Source of the DNA: Plectrocnemia conspersa
Lineage: Eukaryota; Arthropoda; Insecta; Trichoptera; Polycentropodidae
Assembly (NCBI GenBank): GCA_009617715.1
Contig: VTFK01000304.1
Location: 310,001 to 374,000, forward strand
Direction of reading: 5' to 3'
Length of the DNA stretch: 64,000 nucleotides
The position numbers were made by a program, and so were the translations under genes. Shown here in pieces: positions 13,040 through 25,090 of this stretch; position 1 is the stretch's first letter, and each line of letters opens with the position of its first letter. Below the pieces are notes generated by a model that saw only the letters and a list, made by a program, of their open reading frames with translations, did not search any database and was not told the origin of the DNA.

Positions 13040-13375
13040 TCGTTTGAGAGATTAGATCCCGTTAAGTGGGCGTCGTGTACGCTAGGTGTAATGTACACGG
13101 GGGGGTATTATTTTTGCTCGGCGCGGCGGTAAATCAAAATTGTGTAGCGATAACTTTGCGATTTTCGGTTATAAATAACGTTAAAAAATTAACGACGAAG
13201 AAAAAAGGGAAGAGTGGAGAGATGTACGCACAAGTTACGCAAGACGTGGAAAAGTGTTACGCGCTCACCCTTCCACTTCTGCTCTGCCTCTCTCCGCAAG
13301 AGGAGACCCGGCTCCTGATGGAGGATGGGCGGAATGTGTGTGGAGAACGGTAACGGTGACCATGACTAGAATTGG
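13040..13375. other. GC-rich patch, candidate regulatory element
   Basis: CpG-rich complex sequence with an inverted repeat CGTGTAC/GTACACG (13074-13099), a run of seven G at 13099-13105 and a C/T-rich block at 13267-13310. A 95-codon frame at 13066-13353 covers it. That frame has no recognised domain and no upstream splice or promoter context, so I treat it as chance. Confidence 0.4.
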
Positions 13376-15419
13376 GCTACTTTTGATCTTCGAGAAAATT
13401 CCAAAATAAACAGAACACATCAAATGTATCAAATCCTAATTGTAAGATTATATTAAAGACTTTAATATAATAATTCTAATTGACTTAATTATCTAGTGGA
13501 AATAATTTGTTAAACCGTTTAAATAAAATTAAGCAGTGAAGAAAGTACTGATATTCGTTTTAACTTAACGTGATTTTGGGTCTAGGCTTTTAATGGCACT
13601 TTAATAAATACGATGTGAGTCTTGATTTAACGTCATAACCACACAACCATAATTCTACATATGATTTAGTTAAAGTAATTTTGGGTTATTAGCAACTTCA
13701 TTTAACAACAATTGCTCAGTATATTTCTACGATGCTGGTTTTGTGTAAAATTTGCTGCAATTTTAAAAAGTTCTTAAAAAGGTCAAATATAATGATATTA
13801 TAAAGCAATACAATCAGATAGTTAATGAGATTTTAAAATCACTTACAAATATTCTAAAATACATATGTATATTATTTTTATTATATTATATTTTTTTAGC
13901 GAAATAAAATGTTTTATGAAGTTTAATATTTTTAAAAAGAATGAAATTTAAATATTTAATAAATAAATAACTAATAATTACAATTTAATTAAAACTAAAA
14001 TATTCATCAAACGAGAAACACCATAAATATTTTTTTTTAAACGTAAAGAAATTTGCAGTTTATGCTTATTATGCTTAGGTTAAATAGTATAAAATAAAAT
14101 AATACTATTTAGCACATTTTTTAATGCAACTTTGGTATTAATTACGCAGAATTATTTATTTGAGTAGGTAATTAATATTTATTATAGATTTAAAAGTAAC
14201 AAAAAATATTTATTCCTCACTTTTACAATGTTAAAAGAGTAACTTCTGCATGTACAATTTGGCAATTCATAAATAGAAAATTTCATTTACAACTTGATGA
14301 TGCTTTCAAGTTTATAATCAGCGCGAGTTGACAAAGGTCGGCATTTCATAAAGTTTCTGTTAATCTTTTGATTCATAGTATTTTTACTGTCAACAATATA
14401 TTGGGACGGGTAAGCCATCTCACGTGTTTTTACGATAACAAATTCTCCTTCTTCTTATATTTTTTATTAAACCTTCACTTTTTGTTTCGTAAATGCAAAT
14501 CTTAATTTATCTGTATTCTGTAAATAAAATTCATTTCAATAAGCAATAAGATAATATAATATATTTATGCCTAGTTGCTTAACATACTTTTTTATATAAT
14601 ATATTTTTTTGGTAAATAATTAAGATTTGCTTAAATAATTATAAACACATACATGTTTAGTCATTTAACTTCTGAGTATATAATTTAAAAGAAAAATATT
14701 TATTATGATTTAATTGAAATCATAAAATCTTATTTATAAAATTTCATTGAATATATACATTAATAAATCATATGTGTATATACAACATATACATACAAAC
14801 ATTATTGATAAGCTTACACATAAATAGTTATTTGATTTGGTAATAATTATTTATTAAATATTAAATGTAATAATAACTTTTCGTAACTAGCAATTTTTAT
14901 TAAAAATTCGTAGTTCTACAAAATATGAAACATCTAAAAAAAATTTTCTGTATGTATACAATATAAAAGTATAATGATTTTGTTTTCTATATCTATCATT
15001 ATCATTGAACGATATGTGTGCACATGAATTTATATTAAATAAAATATTACCGATTAAACATCTGTTTTAATTTTCTATACAATATTTTTATATATATTAT
15101 GACCCGGTTAATTTATGAGGAAATGCCCGAGAGTCGGATATTAGGATGCCCTACATATGATTTCACTAAAATGGCAGTGAAAATATATTTTCATTTGTAA
15201 CAGATAATATATACACCGCTGCGGACATAAAAACTATTTTACAGATCTTGTACAAACTGACTACATTTGTTGCATTAAGTTGTATAAATCAAAATGCAGG
15301 CATAAATAAGCAACCATATATTAATAAAGCTTATAATCTAGCATAAAAATAAATATACACACCATTTCGGTACACGAACAAATTGTATATAAATACAACA
15401 ATAAAATTGCATCGTCCCA
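13376..15419. other. AT-rich non-coding tract
   Basis: AT-rich DNA with no gene. A 10-bp inverted repeat TAAATAGTAT/ATACTATTTA sits at 14081-14111. The word TATTTCTACGATGCTGG near 13720-13736 resembles the end of the SINE-like head but is too short to call. The part from 15090 to 15260 is somewhat more complex. Confidence 0.6.
14081..14111. repeat. Stem-loop, 10-bp arms
   Basis: TAAATAGTAT (14081-14090) pairs exactly with ATACTATTTA (14102-14111) across an 11-nt A-rich loop. AT-only stems of this length are not rare in such sequence, so this is weakly informative. Confidence 0.7.
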
Positions 15420-15664
15420 AATATATCCACAGAACGCATAGTCACCCCATATTCGTTCGCCGCGAACTCAAAGAAAGAGAGCCTATATAAATAGGTAATA
15501 TAGAAAAGTTGTATAAGAAGGCGGCGTTTCTTATACGCGCAAGAAATAAATGTGTAAAGAACAAGAGTGGAAGAAAAGGGTTGCTGGAATACCCCGTGCT
15601 CAAATTAGGGATGTTTTTGTGAGCCGATGGGGTGGCAAGGGCCTGGCGCACAGAGCGCCCCTGT

Positions 15665-15683
15665 GGGTGGCGGGTGGGTGGGG
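15665..15683 (+). other. Putative G-quadruplex
   Basis: Four G-runs separated by short loops: GGG TGGC GGG T GGG T GGGG. This fits the usual G3+N1-7 rule and the two 1-nt loops predict high stability. Such motifs mark promoters and nucleosome-poor sites in several genomes. Confidence 0.85.
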
Positions 15684-15802
15684 TCTTCCCTTTAAGGAAG
15701 AGCAGCACGTCTTGGCTCGGGATGGGGACGAGAGCAGATAGGAAATGGTATTCTAAAGGGTAGTTCGAATCGACGCTTTTTACTTTGTTTTATGTATCGC
15801 CG

Positions 15803-15839
15803 ACACATACACATACACGTGCGCGCGCACGCACACACC
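15803..15839. repeat. Alternating purine-pyrimidine repeat (CA/CG), Z-DNA prone
   Basis: ACACATACACATACACGTGC followed by a GCGCGC block and CACACAC. Long alternating purine-pyrimidine DNA with a CG core is the classic Z-DNA-forming composition. Confidence 0.8.
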
Positions 15840-17537
15840 TGGGAATTTTTTAATTAATTAATAAGCTTTTCAATCTACCTTACAAGATACATTATTGATA
15901 TAAAGGTTTGTAGTGTATTAATTATCTTCATAAAAAGAAAGATTAATTGAAAATTAAAACACATTCACATTAAAACTGTATTATAGAATAATAACAAGAT
16001 CGTAAAACTGCCAAATTTCTTTCATCTTTATAAAAATATGTAAATCTAAGCGTCGCTGTAAAAAAAACATTACTCACTTAATTTTTTCCTCAATTGATAC
16101 AGAATAACCCAGAACGATAGTATACATTTAGACTGACAAGTTTGTTTAAATAGCAGAAATTCTACTTCGATAGCTAGATTTGGTCCAGCCAGAGTGTCAC
16201 ATTAAATCGCCAAAAGTTATTGACTAGACGATTTCACAATTATGTTTTAGTTTTAATTTGACAATTATTTGTATCACATTTAAGTTATTAGATATTTAAT
16301 TTAAAGAAATAGTTTTGGTATTATTGCCATAAATGGTTGTTAGCCGCAATCGTATCATTAGTGATATTGATTATATTTCCTGTAATTTTTTACTTTTTCG
16401 ATTAAAAATTATATTTTTAATGAAATAATTATCTTAAGTTTGCTTCATAATTAGGAATAGATTAATTGCTTAATTTTTTTAAGTCAAGGAAACATTGCCT
16501 AATCATAACACTGTTTAAATTAAATTTTCCATGAACTACGAAGCTCTTTGGCATGCCTTAAGTGACCATAAAAATCTTATTCATACAATAATAATTACGA
16601 AACAAATATTAGGATAGGTTCAAACCGCGGTCAGGGTTCAACGCTGACGAGCACATTTTTTCAACAAAACAACATTAGCGTATTTACAACAAGGGAGAGA
16701 AGGACTTTAATGTGTTTTAACACCTAGCCGGAAAAAAAACGCAAGTCATAAAACCGCCTATAAAGGTCGCGCTTTTCTCTCAATAAAAAATCGTTTTACA
16801 ACATAACTGTTACATAGTATAAGAAAGCGATATGTGCGTGAGTGTGAGCACGTCTATTTAAATTACAAAGTCTACAAACTGCGTCATTCATCGGAGGGTC
16901 GGTTGTTGTATGTATGCACGTTAGGTAACTAACATATATGACTAATGCTCATTTATCGATCGTCTTAAACGGGGGTGTTTTTTTTGTACACACTCATCCC
17001 TAAATTAAGGGAAGATAACGATCGTCCCTATATGAACTTTCATTGTTTGAAAAATGCATGAAGAGCAGATGTAGCTAGACAAAGCACTGTATGATTTTAA
17101 AATTTAAAAATAAAAATATGAATTCATTGTGATGCACTAATTAGACTCACACTTATAAAATTGCAATAATAGATTTATAAGCTACAAGTACATTAATTAA
17201 CTAATAATATTATTAAAATATATTTTCCATTTTATATATAAAAAAATATATTTAATAAGTCAGCATATTAATTTTCTAATAATATAAATTTTAAATGTGT
17301 TTTTTTTGTGTATTCATTTACAAAAAGGGATTATAAAATAGTACAGTATACAATTTTAAAGACTGAAAATAGATATAAATTTACAATTCTTAAAACAGTT
17401 TTAGGTATAAATGTTTTAAATAGTTTTTCATATATAACTTATAATATAAGTAAGATCATAATTATATATAAATTGTATTGGTTTAATTATTTTAAAAATA
17501 GATTTTAATTTACAATAGTAATAATATATGTTTTATT

Positions 17538-18620
17538 TTTCCTTTTTGCTATTTTACTCTAAACAGTCTAATATCACTATTCACTAATGATTCATATCTA
17601 AATTATATGTTTTTTATTTCAAAATCAATAATTTATTGTTTTATTAGTCAATAAAATAGGAGTAAGTTATTCGTAAAATCCCTAGAAAATACATTTACAA
17701 TTTAAATTAACTAAAGTTTTAAAAAAATATTTACTATGTGATTTTGATTTCTTCCATAAACATATATATCAAGTACTCTTATTAACATAAGGGTGTATTT
17801 AAAAGTAGACATACAATATTTTTAGTTATGTAAAAAATGTTTCAACTTCACAATCATTTTAAAAAATAATTTTAATAATATAAATCAGGTTTACTTGTGT
17901 TTATTTAAAGGTAAAATAAAACAAGCCAAATTGTTTATTTTTATTTATTATATTTGAAAAAATAAAAGAAACTCAAGACAATATCTAGAGATTAATTTAA
18001 CACAGCTTTTACGAGCTTTGATTTTGAATGGATCATTTGACTAAAACGTAATAAGTTTAATTCATCTTTTTACTATTTTACTCTAATCAGTCAGAATGGC
18101 AGGTAGGTACTAATGATTTGTAATTTTACTATATTATGTATTTTAAAAATATATAAAATGAATTATTTTATAATATACACGGTAGATAGAACAGTAATCG
18201 ATAATCCATAAAATTATTATATATAGTTATATTTAATTAAAATTTAAAAAAATAAGGTTACACTGTGTTTATTTTAAGGTTAAGTTAAACAAGTTAAATT
18301 GTTAATAATATATTAACAAAATTAAAAAGAACTCAAGAATCAAAACACAAATCTATAGAATACTAAAACTCAGTTTTTATGAACTTTGCTTACAAATACA
18401 TAGATCTGTATTTAACTATAACGTAATAGGTTTAAGTTTAAAAAAAATATTTGTTTAATTATGTTCATTTTGAAGTGAATTTAAATAAACCTAATTTTTA
18501 ATTTTGTATTAAAGAAATTGAAAGTACTTAAAATGTGGTCTACATATTATTTTACCACAGCTTTTACAAACTTTGTTTATGACACGTAACTTTGGATTAA
18601 GTTTTCGATCAAATTTTGAA
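17538..18620. repeat. Diverged tandem duplication, two to three units
   Basis: Unit 1 (about 17538-18062) and unit 2 (about 18066-18443) open alike (CTATTTTACTCTAA.CAGTC, at about 17550 and 18072). They share a middle block (GTGTTTATTT.AAGGT.AA.T) and close alike (CTCAAGA, then a CAGCTTTTACGAGCTTTG-like word, then ACGTAATA.GTTTAA). A third, partial unit (about 18443-18600) repeats the middle and closing blocks, with ACCACAGCTTTTACAAACTTTG. The units differ in length through indels, so the event is old. No coding capacity is seen. Confidence 0.7.
17793..17816. repeat. Dispersed core motif, copy 1
   Basis: GTGTATTTAAAAGTAGACAT matches the core ATGNCGCATTTAAAAGTAG present at 18667, 29621 and, more diverged, 54365 and 3088. 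Confidence 0.5.
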
Positions 18621-18666
18621 CTCTTTCTTAAACAGGCATTTCACATAAAAACATAAAATATACATA

Positions 18667-18700
18667 ATGGCGCATTTAAAAGTAGTCTTACGAAAATTTT
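18667..18700. repeat. Dispersed core motif, copy 2
   Basis: ATGGCGCATTTAAAAGTAG followed by TCTTACGAAAATTTTTAAAT. The match to the 29621 copy continues past the core (CTT..AAAAT.TTTAAA), which argues for common descent rather than chance. Confidence 0.6.
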
Positions 18701-19384
18701 TAAATTTGTCAAATTATTTTTTATTGTGAAAAATTAAATAAGCTACTGTTTTAATTAAAACTATTAAATTAAGTACTCTTATGTTATTGCAATGCACTGC
18801 TCTTTATTTTAATAATCAAATTAAAAAATGTCTGGCATCAAGTTTTGTACATTTTTAAATATTATTATTAGACTTATTAATAGTTTTACTAATGTATTAA
18901 TTTTTTTTTAATTAAACATACAGTCTTGGAAACGTATTTATATTGTTTATCAAGTTCATGGATCGTTAAACGCCTATCCAAATGTTTTTTTCCTTTATTT
19001 GTTTAAATAAATTCAGCACTAAAAAAAGACTACTTTATTTCAATAGTTACAATTCTGACATAATGTTTCTGTTTATAACGTCATTGATATTAATAGAATA
19101 AAAGTGTATCGCTTTGAATGGAAGAACTAAATAAATAAAAAAAACACACTAAGAATTAACAAAGTTATTTTAAGCATATGAAAACTGTTGCCATTAAAAA
19201 AAATTAGTTTACACATTTTTTTCAACATGTGTAACGTGTCTTCTAAAGCTATAGTTAAACATATTAACATAGAGTCAAACATATTTTCTTGTAGTTGTAT
19301 AATGTTATTATTTGCACTTTCAAAAATATTCTAAGGTTGTTCACCCTTTACACACATTCGATTTACATACGTACACAATTTCCA

Positions 19385-19900
19385 TTTAATTAAATTAACG
19401 ACCCTCCGTTGGCGATGACTGCACAAGCGCCCGTTAACACACACGCGCACCTTCTTCTTCTCTCGAAGAATAAAAAAAACCGAGCTAAATAAGCGGGCGT
19501 AATAATGGGGTGTAATGGTGACGGGGTAGTGTGCTCACACCACGTGGTGCCGAAATCTGGGCATAAGGGTGTTTCCACCCCCAACCTCCCTGGGTGGTGA
19601 AATTAAAAATCCATACTCATCTTCGAGCGGCATCCTATAGAAATGTGCTTATTAACGGTGCGTGCGAGGCTTTTTTTTATGTGACGCGTGTAAGGCCCCC
19701 AAAGGTCGGCTCAGACCCCGAGAGGAGGTCCACCCCACAGCCACCCCCCGGTCTTACCCCCACGGCCACTTTTGTCTTTCCGCCTTCTTTCTACACTCTT
19801 TCTCGGTGGGAAATTGGCATTTCGATGATTAATTGGCGTCGTGCGGCGACACGTCGCCAACATTTTTGATTTGATATTTCCAATTTTGGAAGGAAGAAGG
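19385..19900. other. GC-rich patch with E-box palindrome
   Basis: CpG-rich patch containing a perfect 12-bp palindrome CACCACGTGGTG at 19538-19549 centred on the bHLH E-box CACGTG, a C-rich block at about 19695-19765 and an AATTGGCGTCGTGCGGCGAC block near 19831. Overlapping frames of 64 and 91 codons lack recognisable domains. Composition and motifs fit a regulatory element. Confidence 0.5.
19538..19549. promoter_or_regulatory. Extended E-box palindrome
   Basis: CACCACGTGGTG is its own reverse complement. CACGTG is bound by bHLH proteins such as Myc/Max, CLOCK/CYCLE and Hairy-class factors; which one, if any, cannot be told. Confidence 0.5.
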
Positions 19901-22350
19901 CAGTGAGGGCGGAGAGGAATATTGAAAATTGCAACAAATCTGAAAGCTTGATCGATAATCTATTTTATCATTATTTTATGAAGTCATACTTTGTCTTTCA
20001 TGATGTCCGGAACATTCATCGCCCACAATTTTTGACAATGCTTCCACTAAAAAATTCTAAGATTTATGTATTTGTACAAGTTGCTATAAATAGTTTTTGC
20101 TTAAACCAATAATTAGTTACTTTAACATCAATTATTATAATGTACTTATTAAATTAAAACCTTGAAATAATGCTTTAACGCGATTAGCTCGCTTAAATGT
20201 CTCAAAAGTAATAAAACATGTAAAAAATATTATTCTAGTAATGTTGTATAATTGTTGATTATATTCAAAACATTGCTTAAACAGTAATATGTATTTTATT
20301 TTTAAGAATATTTAGTTTTAAACGATTTGAAAAATAATTTAATTGCCTACATGAATAATTTTAATTAAGGCATTGCGTACATTTCGTTCTTAATAATAAA
20401 ATTATGTATCTTCTCATTGTGATTCGATATTTTTCTTTAATTAAAAAAAAACCTTATTCACAGAAGTTATATTTTTAATCTCTCTATTGCATACATAAAT
20501 ACTTTTAATTGTGATTATTGATATTAGTTTCTAAATTATTTTTTGCTTTAAATTTAAAACATTACTTAATTCAAAACTTCAATACATTTTTTTCTTTAAT
20601 ATAATATAATCACGTGAACTTATTAAAATAAAATAAAATTGTTTAATTAAATAAGCCATACTATTGCGCGTACAAGTATATATAAATTCTACAATAATAT
20701 AAAAAAATATAAATATAATTAAAAATTATTAAAAAAAGCACAAAATTTTTTCATGACTTGAAATGGATATTTTAAAATCTATTCTAATATATCTAATCTG
20801 ATCATCCTTATATGTATTTATTAAAGCCTAATATAATTATTGCTATTTTGTCAATCCCTTTAAAGTTACGCTTAATGAATTTCACTACTAAAATTATAAG
20901 TTTGATCTATAATTAAAATATGCATTATAGAAATATTTTTTCAATTAAAATAATGTAAACTTTTTTGTAAAAATATTTATTTTTTCAATAATTTTTAAAG
21001 CCATTCTTTTTTTGTTTTTTTTTCAATTTTATAAGTAGGTAGATACAAAATAATACATATATATTACAAATATAAATTGGTTAATACAGTCAAAAAAAAT
21101 TTTCATGACCTAAAATGGATATTTGTAAATCTATTTTTTTATGATTTTAGTTGTATTTATTTTTTAAAGCTGATTCTAATTACGTATATTTTGTAAATCA
21201 GTTAATTGTGTTCATTTATACATATTTAAAATTACAGTTATTGCTATTAAAATACCTTAATCATATTTTTTAGCAATATTTCAAACATTTGTGCGTTCAC
21301 TATATTTATTTTATTAAATATAAGTTGACTTTTTAAAGTTGATTCATACATTTATATTATATTTTAAAAATCATTTATAGTTTAAAATAATTAGCTAAAA
21401 ATAAACATAATACTAAAAAATATACATGTATATGCAAAAAAAAATGTTAAATAACATTAAAATTTAAAATAAAATCTTTGAAGTTCTATGATATTTTTTA
21501 CATTTTACAAAAAAATGTGATTTAGAAAAAAAAATTATTTAATTTTCTTAACGAAGTTTAAATAGTAAAAACATTTTTAACTCTTCACATTATTAAATTG
21601 TTATACAATTTTTTCAGGTAAAGAAATAAATACATATCTCATAGATTATTTCACTTTGTTTAACCATATCTACGATACTCAACATAGAGGTATTAAATAA
21701 TTCATTAATTGGAAAGCAAAAAATATTTTCTTCGGAATTCCATAGGGATATTGACTGGGTTCAATATTTTTTGTGATATAAACAATTTGCTTTATAAGCT
21801 TAATTAGATTTAAAATCGCTCTTTATTATTTTAATTTATTTTATAACAAATTTGAAGCAAAACCTGTATAATATACAATATTTTTAATCTCTTGTCTTCA
21901 CCGATTGTAGTAGCACATAATCTGTTTTCAGCGCGTCGCTATTCAGTTTTTTAGGTGGTTTCATTAGCTAAAGCACGTAATTTGTTGACTGTTAAATTAA
22001 CCTTCCATTTTCAACTTTAAAGTCGAAAGTTGAATATAACATGGTTGACTTAGAAATAGCAGCCAGAAATAATAGTGAATTCCAAATAAAAATCACTTTA
22101 AATGTATAATAAAAATATTATTACTTAAATTCAAGATACAAAATAACCGAGTATGCAAAAATAATTACACTTATTATTATTCGACCACATTTTTAATAAA
22201 TTAAAACTTTTTTATTAGAAAGGATGAGATAAATAATTGTTTTAAATTGCTTTTAAATCCAGAACTTTTTATTTAAATTTATTAGTTGGATAATTAAAAA
22301 AAATCAAGGAATAAATATATATACGTAAATATGAGCACTTGAGAAAAACT

Positions 22351-22480
22351 TCTGTAAATTAAAACTTAAATAAATTATTTTCTGTAAATTGTTTAAAACT
22401 TAAATAAATTATTGGTCACACTGAAATATAATAATTAATTTTAACAAAATAGACTATATATAATAATTAATTTAACAAAA
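22351..22480. repeat. Two adjacent small tandem duplications
   Basis: TCTGTAAATT...AAAACTTAAATAAATTATT appears at 22351-22379 and, with a 4-bp insertion, at 22381-22413. Immediately after, TATAATAATTAATTTAACAAAA appears at 22459-22480 and, with one extra T, at 22427-22449. This suggests local slippage. Confidence 0.85.
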
Positions 22481-22833
22481 AAGTTATTACTGTAATTATA
22501 ATAATTTTTTAAATTTTTCTTTGATTTATATTTGAATAGTGTAATTTAAATTTCTTTAAACAATAAATAAGTAAAGATAAATATATGTTCCCCATAGCTT
22601 TCAATTTCTACTATAAAATATTTATAAGTCACATTGAAAAAATATATTTTTTATTAAATTTGTTTTATTTTACTATTTGAAAAAAACAGGAATAGTAAAA
22701 AATATTTGTAACATTGTAAATATTTTGTAACAAAAAATAATTGGTTTAATGATAAGAAAGATAATTATGTATATTTAAAAAAAAAAGTTTCAACGTAAGA
22801 TAATTTATTAAATAATTTATATTTTGTACTAAA

Positions 22834-22877
22834 TATTTAGGATATTTATAAAACATTTTTTATAAATATCCTAAATA
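22834..22877. repeat. Perfect hairpin, 20-bp arms, 4-nt loop
   Basis: Bases 22834-22853 are the exact reverse complement of 22858-22877 (core TTTAGGATATTTATAAA) around the loop CATT. The stem is AT-rich but a perfect 20-bp arm is unusual. It could be a fold-back transposon remnant; the loop is too short for a canonical microRNA precursor. Confidence 0.95.
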
Positions 22878-23749
22878 AAATAGTTAAACTACATAAATTA
22901 ATTTTTTTTTTCTTGTAGTAATGTTTCAAGCTTTAAGCTTTTTAGGGATCTTAGAGGGTTCTAGGTTTTGCTATGGAAAAGCTAAGAATAGTTTATTTTA
23001 TAAACATGTATAAATTACCACATATATAGAGAAATGTATACAGTGGAGTTAAAAAGAAAGTTCATGGAAGTCGGAGAATCTTAGCTGGCGTGTCGAACTG
23101 CATTATTGTCGGCTGTGAGTTTGTAGAGAGCTAAAATCTGTCATTAATTACTACAGATACCAGCTTCAAACTAGAATATCTTAACCTTCTTGCGAATAAA
23201 AATATGTGCGCAATATTAGAAAAAAAATCTAAATCTAGTATTATTGGGTGCACAATAAAGTACACAATAAAATACAAATAAAGTATACACTCTTCGAGAT
23301 TGCGAATGTTTTTTGGGTAGTGTTGTGTTTATAAAAAAATAGCTACAAAAATTCGACTAGTTCAGTGCATCTCTATGTATGTATATAGTATATATATAAT
23401 ACATACAGGTACTAAATTAATATAATATTTATTTTAAAATTCAACAACTTAAAAATACGCATATAATAAGCTACATTTAGATTTTAATTAAATATATTTA
23501 TACATTTACGACTTTTTTTACTGTATTTGCTACTTTATGAAATTTTAATAGGTATAATTTATATTTAAAATGACTAATAATAATTAAAATGTATGGTCTA
23601 CTGCGTTTCTATATAAAAGTATATTTTTAACCCCTTTTAATTTTTTATTGAAATTTTTACAACACAAATATTATTAATTATTTCGAAACACTACTTTTTT
23701 CATCTTTATTCCACAATAATGGAATTTAAACGTGACATAAAGACTAAAT

Positions 23750-24120
23750 CTAGTTCAGAGTCAGAACGCGTTTTTTAGGGTTTCGTGTGTGTTTATCCAG
23801 TGATTGGACAGTTATTGGAAGAACATTACGTGTCCTTCGGCGAAATTAAAAAAAAGAAGAAATCTCCGAAAGCACGAGAGCTACTCCAAAACGACACAGG
23901 GGTGGCTATATTGAGGAAATGAACACAAACGTACCTCTCATTTGGTATTAATAATGGCCGTACCACCCGCGACCTCCACATCACCTCCCTAATGTGCTGG
24001 GAAGACGAAGAAGAAGATGAGAAGACAATTTTAAAGCGGTCGACGCATTGTCTCAGAGTGGAACGATGGACCCCGGTTTGCGTCTCGTATTTCGTTATGC
24101 TCCATTACGCTTAAACACAT
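23750..24120. other. GC-rich patch, candidate regulatory element
   Basis: Mixed-composition patch with CpG words and a purine-rich run GAAGACGAAGAAGAAGATG near 24001. All frames contain stops. It ends against a pure T tract. It resembles the other patches in density and complexity. Confidence 0.4.
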
Positions 24121-24126
24121 ACATAA

Positions 24127-24147
24127 TTTTTTTTTTTTTTTTTTTTT
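24127..24147. repeat. Poly(T) tract
   Basis: An uninterrupted run of about 21 T. It could be the poly(A) tail of a minus-strand retroposon or simple slippage. No retroposon body is recognised at either side. Confidence 0.9.
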
Positions 24148-24594
24148 AGAAATTATAAAAAATATACGTTTCGACCATTATAAAAGGTTTAATACAAATA
24201 CTGTTGACAATGTTTTGTTAAAATAAGAATCTAATAAGTGTTGTTACAATAACATATACTTAATTTATATAAAAATAGATACACGAACTATAAGATAAAA
24301 AGAAATATAAATTTATAATTATTTATTTTTTTTAAAAGTCCTAATATATTTAAAATAATAAATCTATATTAAATTATATTTTACGAATTTTTGAGTTATT
24401 TCATAAAAAAAAAGCTCAATAATCAAATTACTAAAATCATAATTCAATGACTTTTGTCGCACCATAATCGTATTTAATGGATTTTACAATATAATATTTA
24501 ATTTATTTATTTAAATAATTATTATAATAACACATAGAAACCCTACAAAAAATATCTCGCTCGATTTTGTGTTTTATTTCAAAAATTTTAAAAT
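24148..24594. other. AT-rich non-coding tract
   Basis: Short AT-rich spacer between two GC-rich patches. No features seen. Confidence 0.6.
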
Positions 24595-25090
24595 TTATCA
24601 AAGACGTTTACGACTTTATTTCTCACTGCGCGCGTAAGGGGTGAGAGTTCTTTTACTCAATTTTCCAGAACCACTCTCCCTTTTCCACCCCAAGGGGGTG
24701 AAAAAAGGCACATTAATTAAAGTCCCGATTGTGCGAAATTAGACGTACATACATACGTAAATCTTAAGTTCGAACACATACATTCATACTTCGAAACTCC
24801 CCAAAGCGCGGCACACGCGCATATCTCCCCACACACATTTTCATCCCCTAAATCTTTAAAGTTTTCGTTGCATTCTTCGCAATATTCTTCTTTGCAAGGA
24901 GAGCCCTTTTCGGATGCCTTTTTAAACATTCACGCAACGGGCGCGGAATACCGATAGGTGAGGCGGCGGTGCTCAAAGGGTTGTTCGCTCGAGGGTTAAT
25001 GACGTCCCTTGTCGCTGGGAAGTTTTAAAAGTTGCTCAAATCTAATGCATCGGATTAGCGAAAGGGTTGCGCGACATCCCCCAATCCGAC
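24595..25090. other. GC-rich patch, candidate regulatory element
   Basis: CpG-rich complex sequence including GCGCGCGTAAGG near 24626, a CCAAGGGGGTG block near 24689 and AGGCGGCGG near 24961. A 70-codon minus-strand frame (24717-24929) is rich in Cys and Glu but has no recognisable spacing of a zinc-binding or peptide domain. I treat it as chance. Confidence 0.45.

Larger units (their letters stand above)
15420..15840. other. GC-rich patch with strong G-quadruplex motif
   Basis: CpG-rich patch. It contains a plus-strand G-quadruplex motif at 15665-15683 and an alternating CA/CG repeat at 15803-15839. Short open frames on both strands (63 and 88 codons) overlap each other and have no recognised domain. 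Confidence 0.5.
15841..19384. other. AT-rich tract with weak patch and diverged tandem duplication
   Basis: Mostly AT-rich. A weaker mixed-composition patch lies at about 16620-17030 (CCGCGG near 16626, CGATCGTC near 16957 and a GGGGG near 16971). The 17538-18620 block is a diverged tandem repeat, listed separately. No open frame is credible. Confidence 0.55.
19901..23749. other. AT-rich non-coding tract
   Basis: Nearly 4 kb of AT-rich DNA with no credible coding region. It contains two small tandem duplications (22351-22413 and 22427-22480) and a perfect 20-bp-arm hairpin (22834-22877), listed separately. A less AT-rich stretch at about 23040-23200 is complex and might be a decayed repeat or a weak element; I recognise nothing in it. 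Confidence 0.6.

Noticed and set aside
13066..13353. 95-codon frame as an exon
   Set aside because: Unrecognised translation, no splice signals that can be defended, and the same patch composition as non-coding patches elsewhere.
24717..24929. Cys-rich 70-codon minus-strand frame as a possible small secreted peptide
   Set aside because: The cysteines have no recognisable spacing, there is no convincing signal peptide, and the frame lies in a CpG-rich patch.
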